Source: Chloroflexota bacterium
GTDB taxonomy: Bacteria > Chloroflexota > Anaerolineae > Anaerolineales > Villigracilaceae
Length of the DNA stretch: 64,000 nucleotides
Reading direction: 5' to 3'
Assembly: GCA_016195815.1 (NCBI GenBank)
Contig: JACPYX010000001.1
Span: 109,955-173,954 of the forward strand
Below are positions 8,523-20,587 of this stretch, in pieces. Below the pieces are notes generated by a model that saw only the letters and a list, made by a program, of their open reading frames with translations, searched no databases and was not told where the DNA came from. Numbering within the stretch: position 1 is the stretch's first letter; the number at the start of each line of letters is the position of its first letter. The translations under genes were made by a program, and so were the position numbers.

Positions 8523-9551
8523 ATGCAATTTGACGCAGCTTTACCGCCCGTTCCATTGAAAGATATTCCCGCGATTGCCAAATCCGCCGAGGAAATCGGC
8601 TTCGCTTCTCTCTGGACCTCCGAGACTCAACACGACCCATTCCTGCCCTGCGCGTTGATCGCGGAACACACCGCGCGCATGCAATTCGGCACGGCCATCG
8701 CGGTCTCGTTCGCGCGCTCGCCTGCCACGTTGGCCTACACCGCCTGGGATTTGGCCGCGCAATCAAACGGACGATTCATCCTCGGACTCGGCACGCAGGT
8801 CAAGGCGCACATTGAACGCCGCTTCGGAATGCAGTGGCCCGAGTCTGTGACCGGAAAACTGCGCGAGCAGATCCTTGCCATCCGCGCTTTGTGGGACACG
8901 TGGCAAAACGGGACGAAATTAAACTTCCGCGGCGAGTATTACAAACTGACACTGATGTCGCCGTTTTTCAATCCAGGGCCATTGCCGCCTTCTCCTAAAG
9001 GAGAAGGGCTGGGAGTGAGGTCAATTCCAATTTACATTGCCGGCGTAAACAGGGGACTGGCAAAACTCGCAGGCGGACTATGCGAGGGATTCCACGCGCA
9101 CCCGTTCAACAGTCCGCGCTATTTGGGCGAAGTCATGTTGCCGGCGATTGAAGAAGGTGCAACAAAAGAAGGAAGAAAGAGAAAAGATATTTCAGTTTCC
9201 GCGACTGCTTTCGTTGCAACGTCCTCCGAAGAAGAAAATTTTGCGCGGACACAAATTGCCTTTTACGCGTCCACACCATCTTATCGCGCCGTGATGAATT
9301 TCCACGGCTGGGGCGATGTGGCCGAGAAGTTATCGGCTCATGCGGCTAAAGGCGCATGGCCTGAAATGCCCATGCTCATCACGGATGAGATGTTGCATGA
9401 GTTTTGTCTCGTGACTTCGCCGGAAAAATTGGCCGATGGTTTGAAAAAGCGTTACGATGGAATCGCAGACCGGCTAACTTTATATACCCCATTCGTGCCG
9501 GGCGAGAGGGATGAATGGTGGAGGAAACTGGCGAATTCTTTTATGAAGTAG
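8523..9551 (+). CDS. LLM class F420-dependent oxidoreductase (TIGR03617-like)
   Basis: GFASLWTSETQHDPFLPCALIAEHT, LGLGTQVKAHIERRFGM and PIYIAGVNRGLAKLAGGLCEGFHAHPF. Confidence 0.88.
   Translation: MQFDAALPPVPLKDIPAIAKSAEEIGFASLWTSETQHDPFLPCALIAEHTARMQFGTAIAVSFARSPATLAYTAWDLAAQSNGRFILGLGTQVKAHIERRFGMQWPESVTGKLREQILAIRALWDTWQNGTKLNFRGEYYKLTLMSPFFNPGPLPPSPKGEGLGVRSIPIYIAGVNRGLAKLAGGLCEGFHAHPFNSPRYLGEVMLPAIEEGATKEGRKRKDISVSATAFVATSSEEENFARTQIAFYASTPSYRAVMNFHGWGDVAEKLSAHAAKGAWPEMPMLITDEMLHEFCLVTSPEKLADGLKKRYDGIADRLTLYTPFVPGERDEWWRKLANSFMK
8973..9021. repeat. In-frame palindromic repeat insertion (PLPPSPKGEGLGVR)
   Basis: CCTTCTCCT AA AGGAGAAGG palindrome (8988-9007) encoding PPSPKGEG inside the LLM oxidoreductase ORF. 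Confidence 0.75.
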
Positions 9552-9626
9552 AATTCGGGCAAAATTGCAAAACGCAAATCTAATCTGCGTTTATCTGCAT
9601 TCATCTGTGGTTAAAACCGGAGAAAT

Positions 9627-9956
9627 ATGAACTTTACCGATTATCAAACCAAGTCCCGCGCCACTGCCAAGTATCCCGCCATCGGACACGGCCTCATCTA
9701 TCCCACACTTGGGCTGGTCAACGAGGCCGGCGAGGTGGCGGGCAAGATCAAAAAAGTATTCCGCGATAAAGACGGCCTCATCAGCGAAGAAACGCGCGAA
9801 GCCCTCAAAGCCGAACTCGGCGACGTGCTTTGGTATTTGGCGCAGGTCGCAACTGAATTAAATTTATCCCTTGACGAAATCGCCGAATACAATCTCGCCA
9901 AACTGCTCGACCGCCAGGCGCGCGGCAAGATCAAAGGCGACGGCGATAATCGCTAA
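9627..9956 (+). CDS. MazG-like nucleotide pyrophosphohydrolase
   Basis: LGLVNEAGEVAGKIKK...LKAELGDVLWYLAQVATELNLSLDEIAEYNLAKL: EExxE/ExxD pattern of the MazG fold. Confidence 0.88.
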   Translation: MNFTDYQTKSRATAKYPAIGHGLIYPTLGLVNEAGEVAGKIKKVFRDKDGLISEETREALKAELGDVLWYLAQVATELNLSLDEIAEYNLAKLLDRQARGKIKGDGDNR

Positions 9957-10116
9957 AAGTATCAGGTTCCAAGCATCGCGCTCAACCTGATACCTTAAAC
10001 CGGCAGCCTGAAACCTATCCAAACTCTAATCTTTCTCCTACACAGACTCCCTTCTCTTTTTGGTAGAATCAAACACGACCCAAACTATCTAATTGGGTCG
10101 AGGAGAGACACACACT

Positions 10117-12606
<2,490 letters not shown>

Positions 12607-12616
12607 ATCGCAAGCA

Positions 12617-12655
12617 AGACCCTAAAGGTCTGACAGATCTTTAGGGTCTTTTTGT
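12617..12655 (+). terminator. Rho-independent terminator after clpC
   Basis: AGACCCTAAAG (12617-12627) ... CTTTAGGGTCT (12639-12649) then a T-rich tract. Confidence 0.88.
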
Positions 12656-12742
12656 TTTGTTATCCTCTCTTAATAATATTTCCTACTCACGCCGCATCTT
12701 ATCAGCACGGACCGGAAGATTATTTTAGAAGGAGACTTTATC

Positions 12743-13294
12743 ATGAGCAACCAATTTGAAACCGCAACACTGGCCGGGGGCTGCTTCTGGTGTTTGGAAG
12801 CCGTTTTCGATGATGTCAAAGGCGTGCAATCTGTCGAGTCTGGTTATGCAGGCGGGACAAAAGCTAATCCATCTTATCGTGAAGTCTGCACCGGCGTGAC
12901 CGGCCACGCGGAAGTTGTGCAGGTCAAATTTGATCCGCAGGTTGTTTCCTTCAAGGACATTTTGAATGTATTCTTTGCCATCCACGACCCGACCACGCTC
13001 AACCGTCAAGGCGCGGATGTTGGCGCGCAATATCGCTCAGCCATCTTTTATCACAGCGACGAGCAAAAGAGAATCGCAACCGAACTCATCAACGAGTTGA
13101 ACGCCCAGAAGATCTGGGACAAGCCCATCGTGACCGAAGTTACTCTCTTCGACAAGTTCTACACGGCCGAAGAGTATCACCAGGAATATTTTGCCAATAA
13201 TCCCAATCAGCCATATTGCCAGGCCGTAATCGCGCCGAAGGTGGCCAAGTTTCGCAAGCACCATTTGGAGATGCTGAAGAAGCAGGCGGCGTAA
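12743..13294 (+). CDS. msrA: Peptide-methionine (S)-S-oxide reductase
   Basis: TLAGGCFWCLEAVFDDVKGVQSVESGYAGG; YHQEYFANNPNQPYC. Confidence 0.96.
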   Translation: MSNQFETATLAGGCFWCLEAVFDDVKGVQSVESGYAGGTKANPSYREVCTGVTGHAEVVQVKFDPQVVSFKDILNVFFAIHDPTTLNRQGADVGAQYRSAIFYHSDEQKRIATELINELNAQKIWDKPIVTEVTLFDKFYTAEEYHQEYFANNPNQPYCQAVIAPKVAKFRKHHLEMLKKQAA

Positions 13295-13351
13295 AGGGTT
13301 AAGATTTTCCGTTATACTGTGGGCGGGCGAAATTCGTCCGCTCTTTTATTT

Positions 13352-14317
13352 ATGGAACAACAAATATCCATTCCCAACTTCTCCATCCGCGACATCCCCA
13401 TCTACGGCGATGCGATCCTCGCGCCCATGGACGGCTATTCCGACTGGCCGTTCCGCTCGCTGTGCCGTGAGTTGGGTTCGGCCATGAGTTACACCGAATT
13501 CGTGCAGGTGGAAAAGATTCTCAGCCGCTCCAAACGTCCGCTGGCGAAACTGCATTATGAAGAGATCGAGCGTCCGGTCACGTTCCAGATTTACGGCGAC
13601 GACCCTGACACGATCCTGAAAGCCGCGCTAAAAATCGAAGCGCTCGGCCCGGACATTATTGACATCAACATGGGTTGTCCGGCCAAGACCGTGTCGAGCC
13701 GCGGCGCGGGCGTGGGCATGATGCGCACGCCCTTGAAGATCGCGCACACCTTCAAGAAATTGACATCCGCGCTCAAAGTTCCAGTCACAGGAAAGATTCG
13801 TTTGGGTTGGGAAAATTATCGCTCGTATAAACTCATTGCCCGCATCGTCGAGGAGAACGGCGGCTCACTGATCGCCATTCATGGACGCACCAAAGAGCAA
13901 AGTTACAGCGGCATGGCAGATTGGGACGCGATTGCCGAGGTCAAAGGCGCAGTCAAGATTCCGGTCATCGGAAGCGGGGACGTCAAAACGGTCGCGGATA
14001 TTGAACGGATGAAGAAACACACCGGCTGTGACGCGGTGATGATTGGCCGCGCCGCTATCGCTAACCCGTGGATCTTTTCGCGCCTCGACCGGGATCAGGT
14101 CACGCCCGGGCAAGTCCGCCAAACGGTCCGCCAGCATCTAGAGCGCAGTGTCAAATTTTATGGGCCGGAGGATGGTCAGAGGTTGTTCCGAAAATATGCG
14201 GTGCAATATTTGCTGTTAAGAAGTCTTGACCGGGAAGCTCGCAAGCAAATCCTGCGCGAGCGGCCGAGCGGAGAATTTTTATCAATGCTCGACCAAATCT
14301 ACGCCGTAACAGCTTAG
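13352..14317 (+). CDS. dus: tRNA-dihydrouridine synthase
   Basis: APMDGYSDWPFR, NMGCPAKTVSSRGAGVGMM, IAIHGRTKEQ, VIGSGDV, MIGRAAIANPW. The track ORF begins at an upstream GTG; ATG at 13352 preferred. Confidence 0.94.
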   Translation: MEQQISIPNFSIRDIPIYGDAILAPMDGYSDWPFRSLCRELGSAMSYTEFVQVEKILSRSKRPLAKLHYEEIERPVTFQIYGDDPDTILKAALKIEALGPDIIDINMGCPAKTVSSRGAGVGMMRTPLKIAHTFKKLTSALKVPVTGKIRLGWENYRSYKLIARIVEENGGSLIAIHGRTKEQSYSGMADWDAIAEVKGAVKIPVIGSGDVKTVADIERMKKHTGCDAVMIGRAAIANPWIFSRLDRDQVTPGQVRQTVRQHLERSVKFYGPEDGQRLFRKYAVQYLLLRSLDREARKQILRERPSGEFLSMLDQIYAVTA

Positions 14318-14382
14318 AATATGGTTTCCTTACAAGCTATGCCATGCTTTTTGCTCATGTTCGAATATCCCCAAAAGGCAGG

Positions 14383-14411
14383 TTGACCTGACCTTTGTTT
14401 CCTCTTACAAT
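14383..14411 (+). promoter_or_regulatory. Predicted housekeeping-sigma promoter for kamA
   Basis: TTGACC - 17 nt - TACAAT; implies a ~150 nt 5' UTR before the ATG at 14567. Confidence 0.55.
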
Positions 14412-14566
14412 GGTAGGGCAAGCACTACCACTCTACTATAAATGGCATGTAACTACTTCGCAGGTTTTTTTCGCCCCGACCACGATCCTCCGTATAGGTT
14501 GGTTCGCATATCTGCCTGACTTTAGCGTTTATTCACACTTTTAGCTGATTTTCGGAGGAAAATCCT

Positions 14567-15910
14567 ATGCCTACCCCTATCGTTTCCAAACGTGCCCCTA
14601 TTTACGCCGATGTTCCCGATGAAAAGTGGAATGACTGGCGCTGGCAATTAAGCCATCGTCTCAACACGGCTGAAGACATCGAAAAAGTTCTGCCTCTCAC
14701 CGATTCTGAACGCAAAGCGCTCAACACCAGCGGACTATTCCGCGTGGACGTAACGCCTTACTTTATTTCCCTGATAGATCCGGACGACCCTAACGACCCG
14801 ACCCGCATGCAGATCATCCCGCGCTCAGAGGAGATGCAAGCCTTCACCGCCATGATGGAAGATTCGCTGGCGGAGGACCGCCACTCTCCCGTGCCGGGCC
14901 TTGTTCACCGGTATCCTGACAGGGTCCTTATGCTGGTAACCACGCAGTGCGCGTCGTACTGCCGCTATTGCACGCGCTCGCGCATCGTCGGCGACCCCGG
15001 ACAGACTTTCTCGCGCCAGGAATTTGAAGCGCAGATCGAATACCTCAAGCGCACGCCGCAAGTGCGCGACGTCCTGCTTTCCGGCGGCGACCCACTCGTG
15101 CTGGCGCCGAAAATACTGGAAGAGATACTCACGCGTCTGCGCGAGATTCCGCACATCGAGATCGTCCGCATTGGCTCGCGCGTGCCGGTCTTCATGCCGA
15201 TGCGCATTACGCAGGAATTGTGTGATATGCTCGCGAAATTCCATCCGTTGTGGCTGAACATCCACGTCAATCATCCGAACGAGATCACGAAGGAATTGGC
15301 CGAAGCCTGCGACCGCATGAGCCGCGCGGGCATCCCGCTTGGAAACCAGTCCGTGCTATTAGCCGGGATCAATGACTGTGTTCACATCCAACGCGAATTG
15401 GTCCAGAAGTTGACGCGGATTCGCGTCCGCCCATATTATCTGTACCAGTGTGACTTGGTCGAAGGTGCGGGACATTTCCGTACACCTGTCGCAAAAGGCA
15501 TCGAGATCATCGAAGGCCTGCGCGGACACACATCCGGTTACGCCGTGCCGCAATTCATCGTGGACGCTCCAGGCGGCGGAGGAAAAATACCGGTCATGCC
15601 GAATTATTTGTTGAGCATGTCCGATCACAAAGTGATCGTCCGTAACTACGAAGGTTACGTTACGACTTATGAAGAGCCGACCGAATACAAGTCGCATGAC
15701 CCGAAAACCTGCAAGTTCTGTCAGAGCAAGCGCCCCGAGGTCGGCCAGACCGGGCTTACAGGTTTGCTCGACGGCGAAGAGATGTTCATCAAGCCGATTG
15801 GATTTGACGAGATGCACAACCGCCACGGTGTTCAACATCGTTTGAAAGACGCAAAGAAATGGCAGCCTTTGGGCATCGGCGCGGGCGGCCCGCCAAACGA
15901 AGAAGCCTAA
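14567..15910 (+). CDS. kamA: KamA family radical SAM protein (lysine 2,3-aminomutase-like)
   Basis: CASYCRYCTRSRIVG radical SAM motif; LLSGGDPLVL; YYLYQCDLVEGAGHFRTPVAKGIEII. Confidence 0.93.
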   Translation: MPTPIVSKRAPIYADVPDEKWNDWRWQLSHRLNTAEDIEKVLPLTDSERKALNTSGLFRVDVTPYFISLIDPDDPNDPTRMQIIPRSEEMQAFTAMMEDSLAEDRHSPVPGLVHRYPDRVLMLVTTQCASYCRYCTRSRIVGDPGQTFSRQEFEAQIEYLKRTPQVRDVLLSGGDPLVLAPKILEEILTRLREIPHIEIVRIGSRVPVFMPMRITQELCDMLAKFHPLWLNIHVNHPNEITKELAEACDRMSRAGIPLGNQSVLLAGINDCVHIQRELVQKLTRIRVRPYYLYQCDLVEGAGHFRTPVAKGIEIIEGLRGHTSGYAVPQFIVDAPGGGGKIPVMPNYLLSMSDHKVIVRNYEGYVTTYEEPTEYKSHDPKTCKFCQSKRPEVGQTGLTGLLDGEEMFIKPIGFDEMHNRHGVQHRLKDAKKWQPLGIGAGGPPNEEA

Positions 15911-15933
15911 TTAAAAAGTCAAGGAGATATTAA

Positions 15934-16710
15934 ATGGTCAAAGAACGAACCACATTGGTCAAAGAACGAACCACTTTGCAAGCTTTACGAAAATTCTTGA
16001 TCCTGGCATTGACCCTCACGATCGCATTGGCGGCATGCGCGCCGCAACAAGCTACGGAAAGTCCTGAACGACAGGTCGCCACATTCGTTGCGATGACTGT
16101 ATCTGCACAAAATGCCGAGACCGCCGCGGCTCAACCCCTCACCACCGCAACAACCGCACCGACTGAAGCACAGGCGCTCGTCCTTCCTACCCTGACTCCC
16201 ATCATCCTGCCGACCGTGACGCCCTTTGTGGCGTCATCTGGTTCCGGCGGATCAAGTGGAGGGTCGAGCGGCGGCTCCGGCAGCGGAGGCAGTTCGTCTG
16301 GCAGTCAGAAATATCTTTGCACTCTCGTAAGCCAGACGCCCAACGACGGCAGTCCTGCTACAATCCTGAAAGTCGGCGACACGCTCGACGTCAAATGGAC
16401 GCTCAGGAACGACGGCACCAAGACTTGGGAATCCACCTGGCCCTGGTCTTTCTACTCCTCTGCGGTTGACACAAACGTCCCGTCTAACTCCACTCTGACA
16501 ATGTCCTCTGTCGGATCCCAAACTTCGCTCGGAACGAATGTGGAGCCAGGCAAGATGATCACACTGGGCGTCGAACTGACCGCTCCCGGTAATTTCGATG
16601 GCCGAGATCCAATCCGCATAGGAACTGCATGGACGATCATTGGCGATGGAACAAAATTCTGCAAAGTAGATATTAACGTGGAAGTCATCCGCCCAGGCAT
16701 GACGCCATAA
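15934..16710 (+). CDS. Lipoprotein with Gly/Ser-rich linker and C-terminal NBR1 (N_BRCA1_IG)-like Ig domain
   Basis: Lipobox-like LTIALAAC; GSGGSSGGSSGGSGSGGSSSGS linker; KVGDTLDVKWTLRNDGTKTWESTWPWSFYS; starts with a 7-aa tandem repeat (VKERTTL x2). Confidence 0.75.
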   Translation: MVKERTTLVKERTTLQALRKFLILALTLTIALAACAPQQATESPERQVATFVAMTVSAQNAETAAAQPLTTATTAPTEAQALVLPTLTPIILPTVTPFVASSGSGGSSGGSSGGSGSGGSSSGSQKYLCTLVSQTPNDGSPATILKVGDTLDVKWTLRNDGTKTWESTWPWSFYSSAVDTNVPSNSTLTMSSVGSQTSLGTNVEPGKMITLGVELTAPGNFDGRDPIRIGTAWTIIGDGTKFCKVDINVEVIRPGMTP

Positions 16711-16746
16711 TGGCCGTACCGGCAGAAACGGCTAGGAGTCTACCGA

Positions 16747-17472
16747 ATGAAATTGCGAAAGCGCGTTGCATATTTTTGGCCGGTCGTCACAATCTTTATG
16801 TTCGCTTGTAACGTTTCGACCTTCGCGCCGCCTCAGCAGATCCCAACATCCGCACCCGGCATCGTGAATACGATCGTAGTCCAAACTGCGGCGGCTGCAT
16901 CTACACAGACGGCGGCCCTCATTCGTCCCTCCCTGACGCCATCTTTCACCCCGTTCCCCACTAAAACGGCCAGCATCACGCCTGCCCCAACCCAGACTTT
17001 TATCTTTAAACTCCCGACGTTTACTCCGATCCCCACCAAACCTTTGCCAACCAAAACCCCCAAAGGCAAAGGCGGAGGTGGAGGTGGAGGTGGCGGAGGA
17101 GGTGGAGGAGGTGGCGGCGGAGGCGGTGGCCCTAAGCCTGTCGTGAAATGGTCATGTAATTTGATCAGCCAGGATCCTGCCAACTTTACAAACATGGCGC
17201 CCGGGAAAATCTTTATTGCAAATTGGACTGTACAAAACACGGGCGACCAGGCCTGGTTACACACAACCATAGATATCGTCTATTCCAGCGGCGCAAATCT
17301 ATCAACCCTATCATTGTATGACACCACAACAGACACCAATGTCGGCAGTAATTATGTTGTGTCCGTTCCAATGATAGCCCCATCCTCGTCCGGGACGTAT
17401 TCAACGACCTGGGCATTGAGAGTAGGCAATACTTTGTTTTGCGGAATGCCGCTTACCATCATAGTGCCATAA
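16747..17472 (+). CDS. Lipoprotein with polyglycine linker and NBR1-like Ig domain, paralog of the preceding gene
   Basis: FMFACNV lipobox; Pro/Thr-rich region; 20 consecutive Gly codons at 17071-17130; APGKIFIANWTVQNTGDQAWLHTTIDIVYSSG. Confidence 0.75.
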   Translation: MKLRKRVAYFWPVVTIFMFACNVSTFAPPQQIPTSAPGIVNTIVVQTAAAASTQTAALIRPSLTPSFTPFPTKTASITPAPTQTFIFKLPTFTPIPTKPLPTKTPKGKGGGGGGGGGGGGGGGGGGGGPKPVVKWSCNLISQDPANFTNMAPGKIFIANWTVQNTGDQAWLHTTIDIVYSSGANLSTLSLYDTTTDTNVGSNYVVSVPMIAPSSSGTYSTTWALRVGNTLFCGMPLTIIVP

Positions 17473-17506
17473 CATCGTGCGGAGATATTGACAGCACAAA
17501 CAAAAA

Positions 17507-17545
17507 AATTCGGGACGGCCGCGTATGGCCGTCCCGAATTTTTTA
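17507..17545. terminator. Strong bidirectional terminator
   Basis: AATTCGGGACGGCC-GCGTAT-GGCCGTCCCGAATT, 14-bp perfect arms, A-tract before and T-tract after; lies between convergent genes. Confidence 0.9.
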
Positions 17546-17554
17546 TTGCAAGCA

Positions 17555-17842
17555 TTACGATGCCGGTGGGATTGGTCCGCTGGGCGGCGTAATTATCGTC
17601 GCAGTGGGCTTCCTGCGTAACATAAAGAATCCAACTGCGACCGGGATGAGAATGAAGATCAATGACAGGCACACAAGCACAAAACCAACTGTGGGCGGAA
17701 TACCGCCGCTCTGATCGCCGAGGCTGAATGTCCCGCCGCCAAATGCGGATATTGCTCCGAATAGAAGCAGAAACAGCCCGGGGCACCCGCACAGAACAGC
17801 GGATGCAATGGTTGCGATGATGCCGGTATTTTTATTGTTCAT
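17555..17842 (-). CDS. Small membrane protein, 95 aa
   Basis: Two or three hydrophobic segments, RBS-like GGAGGAGAAA upstream. Confidence 0.6.
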   Translation of the reverse strand: MNNKNTGIIATIASAVLCGCPGLFLLLFGAISAFGGGTFSLGDQSGGIPPTVGFVLVCLSLIFILIPVAVGFFMLRRKPTATIITPPSGPIPPAS

Positions 17843-17920
17843 TATTTTCTCCTCCGAAAATTTTCCTCGATTATACGTACATAATAAAGCGATGCAAGTT
17901 TTCAGCGCGAACCATTGGTA

Positions 17921-20587
17921 CTAACTTCGCAATTTCGCGCCGACTTCCTGTTCCAGCCGCTTCACAATTTTATTGCGGATCGCGGCGGCCTCGGCGTCGG
18001 TCATGGTTTTATCGGCGGCCTGATACGTCAGACTGTAAGCCAGACTCTTTTTGCCCGCGCCGACCTGATCGCCGCGATAGACATCGAACAGGCGGACGTT
18101 TGTCACGTTCTTTCCGCCCGTTTGGCGGATCAATACTTCGAGGCGCGACGCGGCAACTGATTCATCCACGATGACAGCGATGTCTTCCAGAATAGGCGGA
18201 AATTCAGGCACGGGCGCGATGGCATACATCGGTGCGATACCGCGCAAGATTTCAAGATCGAATTCCGCGACGAGGACCGGCGCATCACCGAGTTCATATT
18301 TTTCCCTGACCAGCGGATGCAGTTCGCCGAACGCGCCGACGGCTTGTCCATTGACTTGGACTTGCGCTGCTTTGCCTGGGTGCAGGTAATTAACGGAATC
18401 GGTCGAAGCGAAGGAAATGTCTGTAAAACCGAGTCCGCTCAAAAGGAGTTCGATGCGGCCCTTCATATCGTAGAAGTCCAACGCGGGGGAGTCTTTCATA
18501 TCCCAGGCTGCCGCGTCGCGCAGGCCGGTCATCGCGACGGCAAGTCTGCGCGGCTCGTTAGGCAGGTCATTCTTGAGAGGCTCGAAGACGGGGCCGATCT
18601 CAAAGAACGAAAGCGACTCACTGAGATGAATATTCTTTTCCAGCGCGTCAAGCACAGATGCGGCGAGGCTGCGGCGCAAAATACTTTTCTCCGGCGCGAT
18701 GGGATTCGCGATACGGACATATTCATTGTGCGCGATCACGCGGCTTTCGCGTTCGACCGAAGTCATGCGATACGTAACAACTTCCTGTAAACCGAGCGCA
18801 ACGAGCAGATCACGCAGGTGCTCCTCCCATTCATTGACGGGGTTGCCGATTTGCGGCGGGAGCGCATCAGCCATGCGCGTTTCGGGGATGCGATCATAAC
18901 CATACGAGCGCGCCACTTCTTCCAACACATCTGCCAGGCCGATTGTGCCTTGGCCGATGTCGAGGCGATGCGGCGGGGCGGTAACGGTGATTTGGGAGTC
19001 GGGAGTCGGGAGTCGGGAGTCGGTTTTCTTTGACGATTTCCGATTCCCGATTTCCGATTCCCGAACCTTACATTTGAATTCAAGCCGTTCAAGCAGATCA
19101 ACGATTTCCTGCGCGCTCAATTCAATGCCCAACAGGCGTTTGACATCTTTCGGCCTGACTTCGACGACCGAATCTTTTGGCTTGAGCGGATATTCGTCCA
19201 CGAGACCGGGCGCGATATTTCCACCAGACCATTCAGCCATGAGTTGCAGTCCGCGCTTGACTCCCTGCTCGGCCAAAGCGGGATGCACGCCGCGCGAGAA
19301 TCGGAACGAGGCTTCGGATGGCAGGTTGTGTTGTTTGGCCGTGCGGCGGATGTTGATGAAGTTCCAGGCCGCGCCTTCGAGCAAAATGGTAGTAGTACTC
19401 CGGCCTCGGATGCTGATTTTGCCTTGAGGTGTCGCGCCAGCTTTTAATTCGATGCCTTTTGCATCGAGCACTTCCTTTGATGCATCGTATACTTCGCTTT
19501 CCGCACCGCCCATCACGCCCGCGATGGACAGCGGTCCGCTTTCATCGCAGACGAGCATATTCATGGATGTAAGTTTGCGATCCACACCATCGAGCGTGAT
19601 GAGTTTTTCTCCATCCTTTGCGGTACGTGTGATGATCCTTACATTTTTATTTCCGGCGCGTTCTTTCAAGACATCATAATCGAACGCGTGGAGCGGCTCG
19701 CCGAGTTCGAGCATGGCGTAGTTGGTCGCGTCCACGATGTTATTGATCGGACGCATGCCCGCCAGTTTGAGTCGCCGCTGGATTTGATATGGGCTGGGTT
19801 TGATCTCCACATCGCGAATGAGTCCAAGCACAAAACGAGGGTTGAGTTCGGGGTCGGTGATTTCGATGGAGACAAGTTTATCAATTGAATCGCCGCTGGT
19901 CTTGAATTTGATAGCCGGTTTTTTTAATTCGCGCCCGGTTAACGCGGCCAGTTCGCGCGCCACGCCAATCACGTTGGCGTTGCGCGCCATATTCGGCAGA
20001 ATGGAAATGTCCAGCACTGCGTCACCCATGTAGTCCGCCAGCGGCATCCCGACCGGCGCGTCGTCGTCCAGCAGGATGATGCCCTCGTGATCTTCGGCGA
20101 TGCCCAGTTCTTTCTCCGAGCAGACCATCGAATATGAATCCACGCCGCGGATCTTGGCGCGCTTGAGCGTCATCAACTGCAAGCCCTCGGCGTGACCGTC
20201 GTACAACGCCGCGCCTTCCTTGGCGTACGCGACCTTGATCGGCTTGGGTAGTTTGCCCTGCCCTTTCAAGTGGAAAATATTCGGCGCGCCGGTGAGAACG
20301 GTTTGGGCTTGCTGACCGTCGAATAGATCGAGCAGAGTCAATCGGTCCGCGTTGGGATGCGGATTTACTTCGCGAATCTCCGCCACGACGATCTTTTCTT
20401 TATCCCACGCAATGCCGCTGGTTTTGAATTCGTGCTTTTCGCCATCTTGATAAACTGGCATGGGCAGGCCGACATACTTGATCTCGTCCACTTCCAAACC
20501 GGCCAAAGTTAACTTGCGCGCAATGTCTTCAACGGACAGGCCGTCGAGGTCAATGAAATCTTTTAACCAGGATAGAGGTATCTTCAT
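17921..20587 (-). CDS. pheT: Phenylalanine--tRNA ligase beta subunit
   Basis: MKIPLSWLKDFIDLDGLSVEDIARKLTLAGLEV; B3/B4, B5 and FDX-ACB regions recognisable. Confidence 0.96.
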   Translation of the reverse strand: MKIPLSWLKDFIDLDGLSVEDIARKLTLAGLEVDEIKYVGLPMPVYQDGEKHEFKTSGIAWDKEKIVVAEIREVNPHPNADRLTLLDLFDGQQAQTVLTGAPNIFHLKGQGKLPKPIKVAYAKEGAALYDGHAEGLQLMTLKRAKIRGVDSYSMVCSEKELGIAEDHEGIILLDDDAPVGMPLADYMGDAVLDISILPNMARNANVIGVARELAALTGRELKKPAIKFKTSGDSIDKLVSIEITDPELNPRFVLGLIRDVEIKPSPYQIQRRLKLAGMRPINNIVDATNYAMLELGEPLHAFDYDVLKERAGNKNVRIITRTAKDGEKLITLDGVDRKLTSMNMLVCDESGPLSIAGVMGGAESEVYDASKEVLDAKGIELKAGATPQGKISIRGRSTTTILLEGAAWNFINIRRTAKQHNLPSEASFRFSRGVHPALAEQGVKRGLQLMAEWSGGNIAPGLVDEYPLKPKDSVVEVRPKDVKRLLGIELSAQEIVDLLERLEFKCKVRESEIGNRKSSKKTDSRLPTPDSQITVTAPPHRLDIGQGTIGLADVLEEVARSYGYDRIPETRMADALPPQIGNPVNEWEEHLRDLLVALGLQEVVTYRMTSVERESRVIAHNEYVRIANPIAPEKSILRRSLAASVLDALEKNIHLSESLSFFEIGPVFEPLKNDLPNEPRRLAVAMTGLRDAAAWDMKDSPALDFYDMKGRIELLLSGLGFTDISFASTDSVNYLHPGKAAQVQVNGQAVGAFGELHPLVREKYELGDAPVLVAEFDLEILRGIAPMYAIAPVPEFPPILEDIAVIVDESVAASRLEVLIRQTGGKNVTNVRLFDVYRGDQVGAGKKSLAYSLTYQAADKTMTDAEAAAIRNKIVKRLEQEVGAKLRS
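18991..19066. repeat. In-frame short-sequence repeat insertion in pheT (GGGAGTC...GATTCCC type)
   Basis: gggagtcgggagtcgggagtcgggagtcgg...gatttccgattcccgatttccgattccc; encodes RESEIGNRKSSKKTDSRLPTPDSQ between KCKV and TVTAPPHRLDI. Confidence 0.8.

Noticed and set aside
7293-9956. Defence or toxin-antitoxin island (MazG-like protein present)
   Set aside because: The MazG-like protein is a housekeeping pyrophosphohydrolase type, and neighbours are metabolic genes; no toxin, nuclease or other defence gene.
14318-14566. Possible lysine riboswitch upstream of kamA
   Set aside because: No lysine-riboswitch core motifs found; only a good promoter and an unstructured ~150-nt UTR were supported.
16833-17270. 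Polyproline minus-strand ORF (PPPPPP...)
   Set aside because: Direct complement of the polyglycine linker; no RBS and no domain.
18991-19066. Possible CRISPR array (tandem GGGAGTC units)
   Set aside because: Units are ~7 bp with no unique spacers, inside pheT; a simple-sequence/palindromic repeat, not CRISPR.
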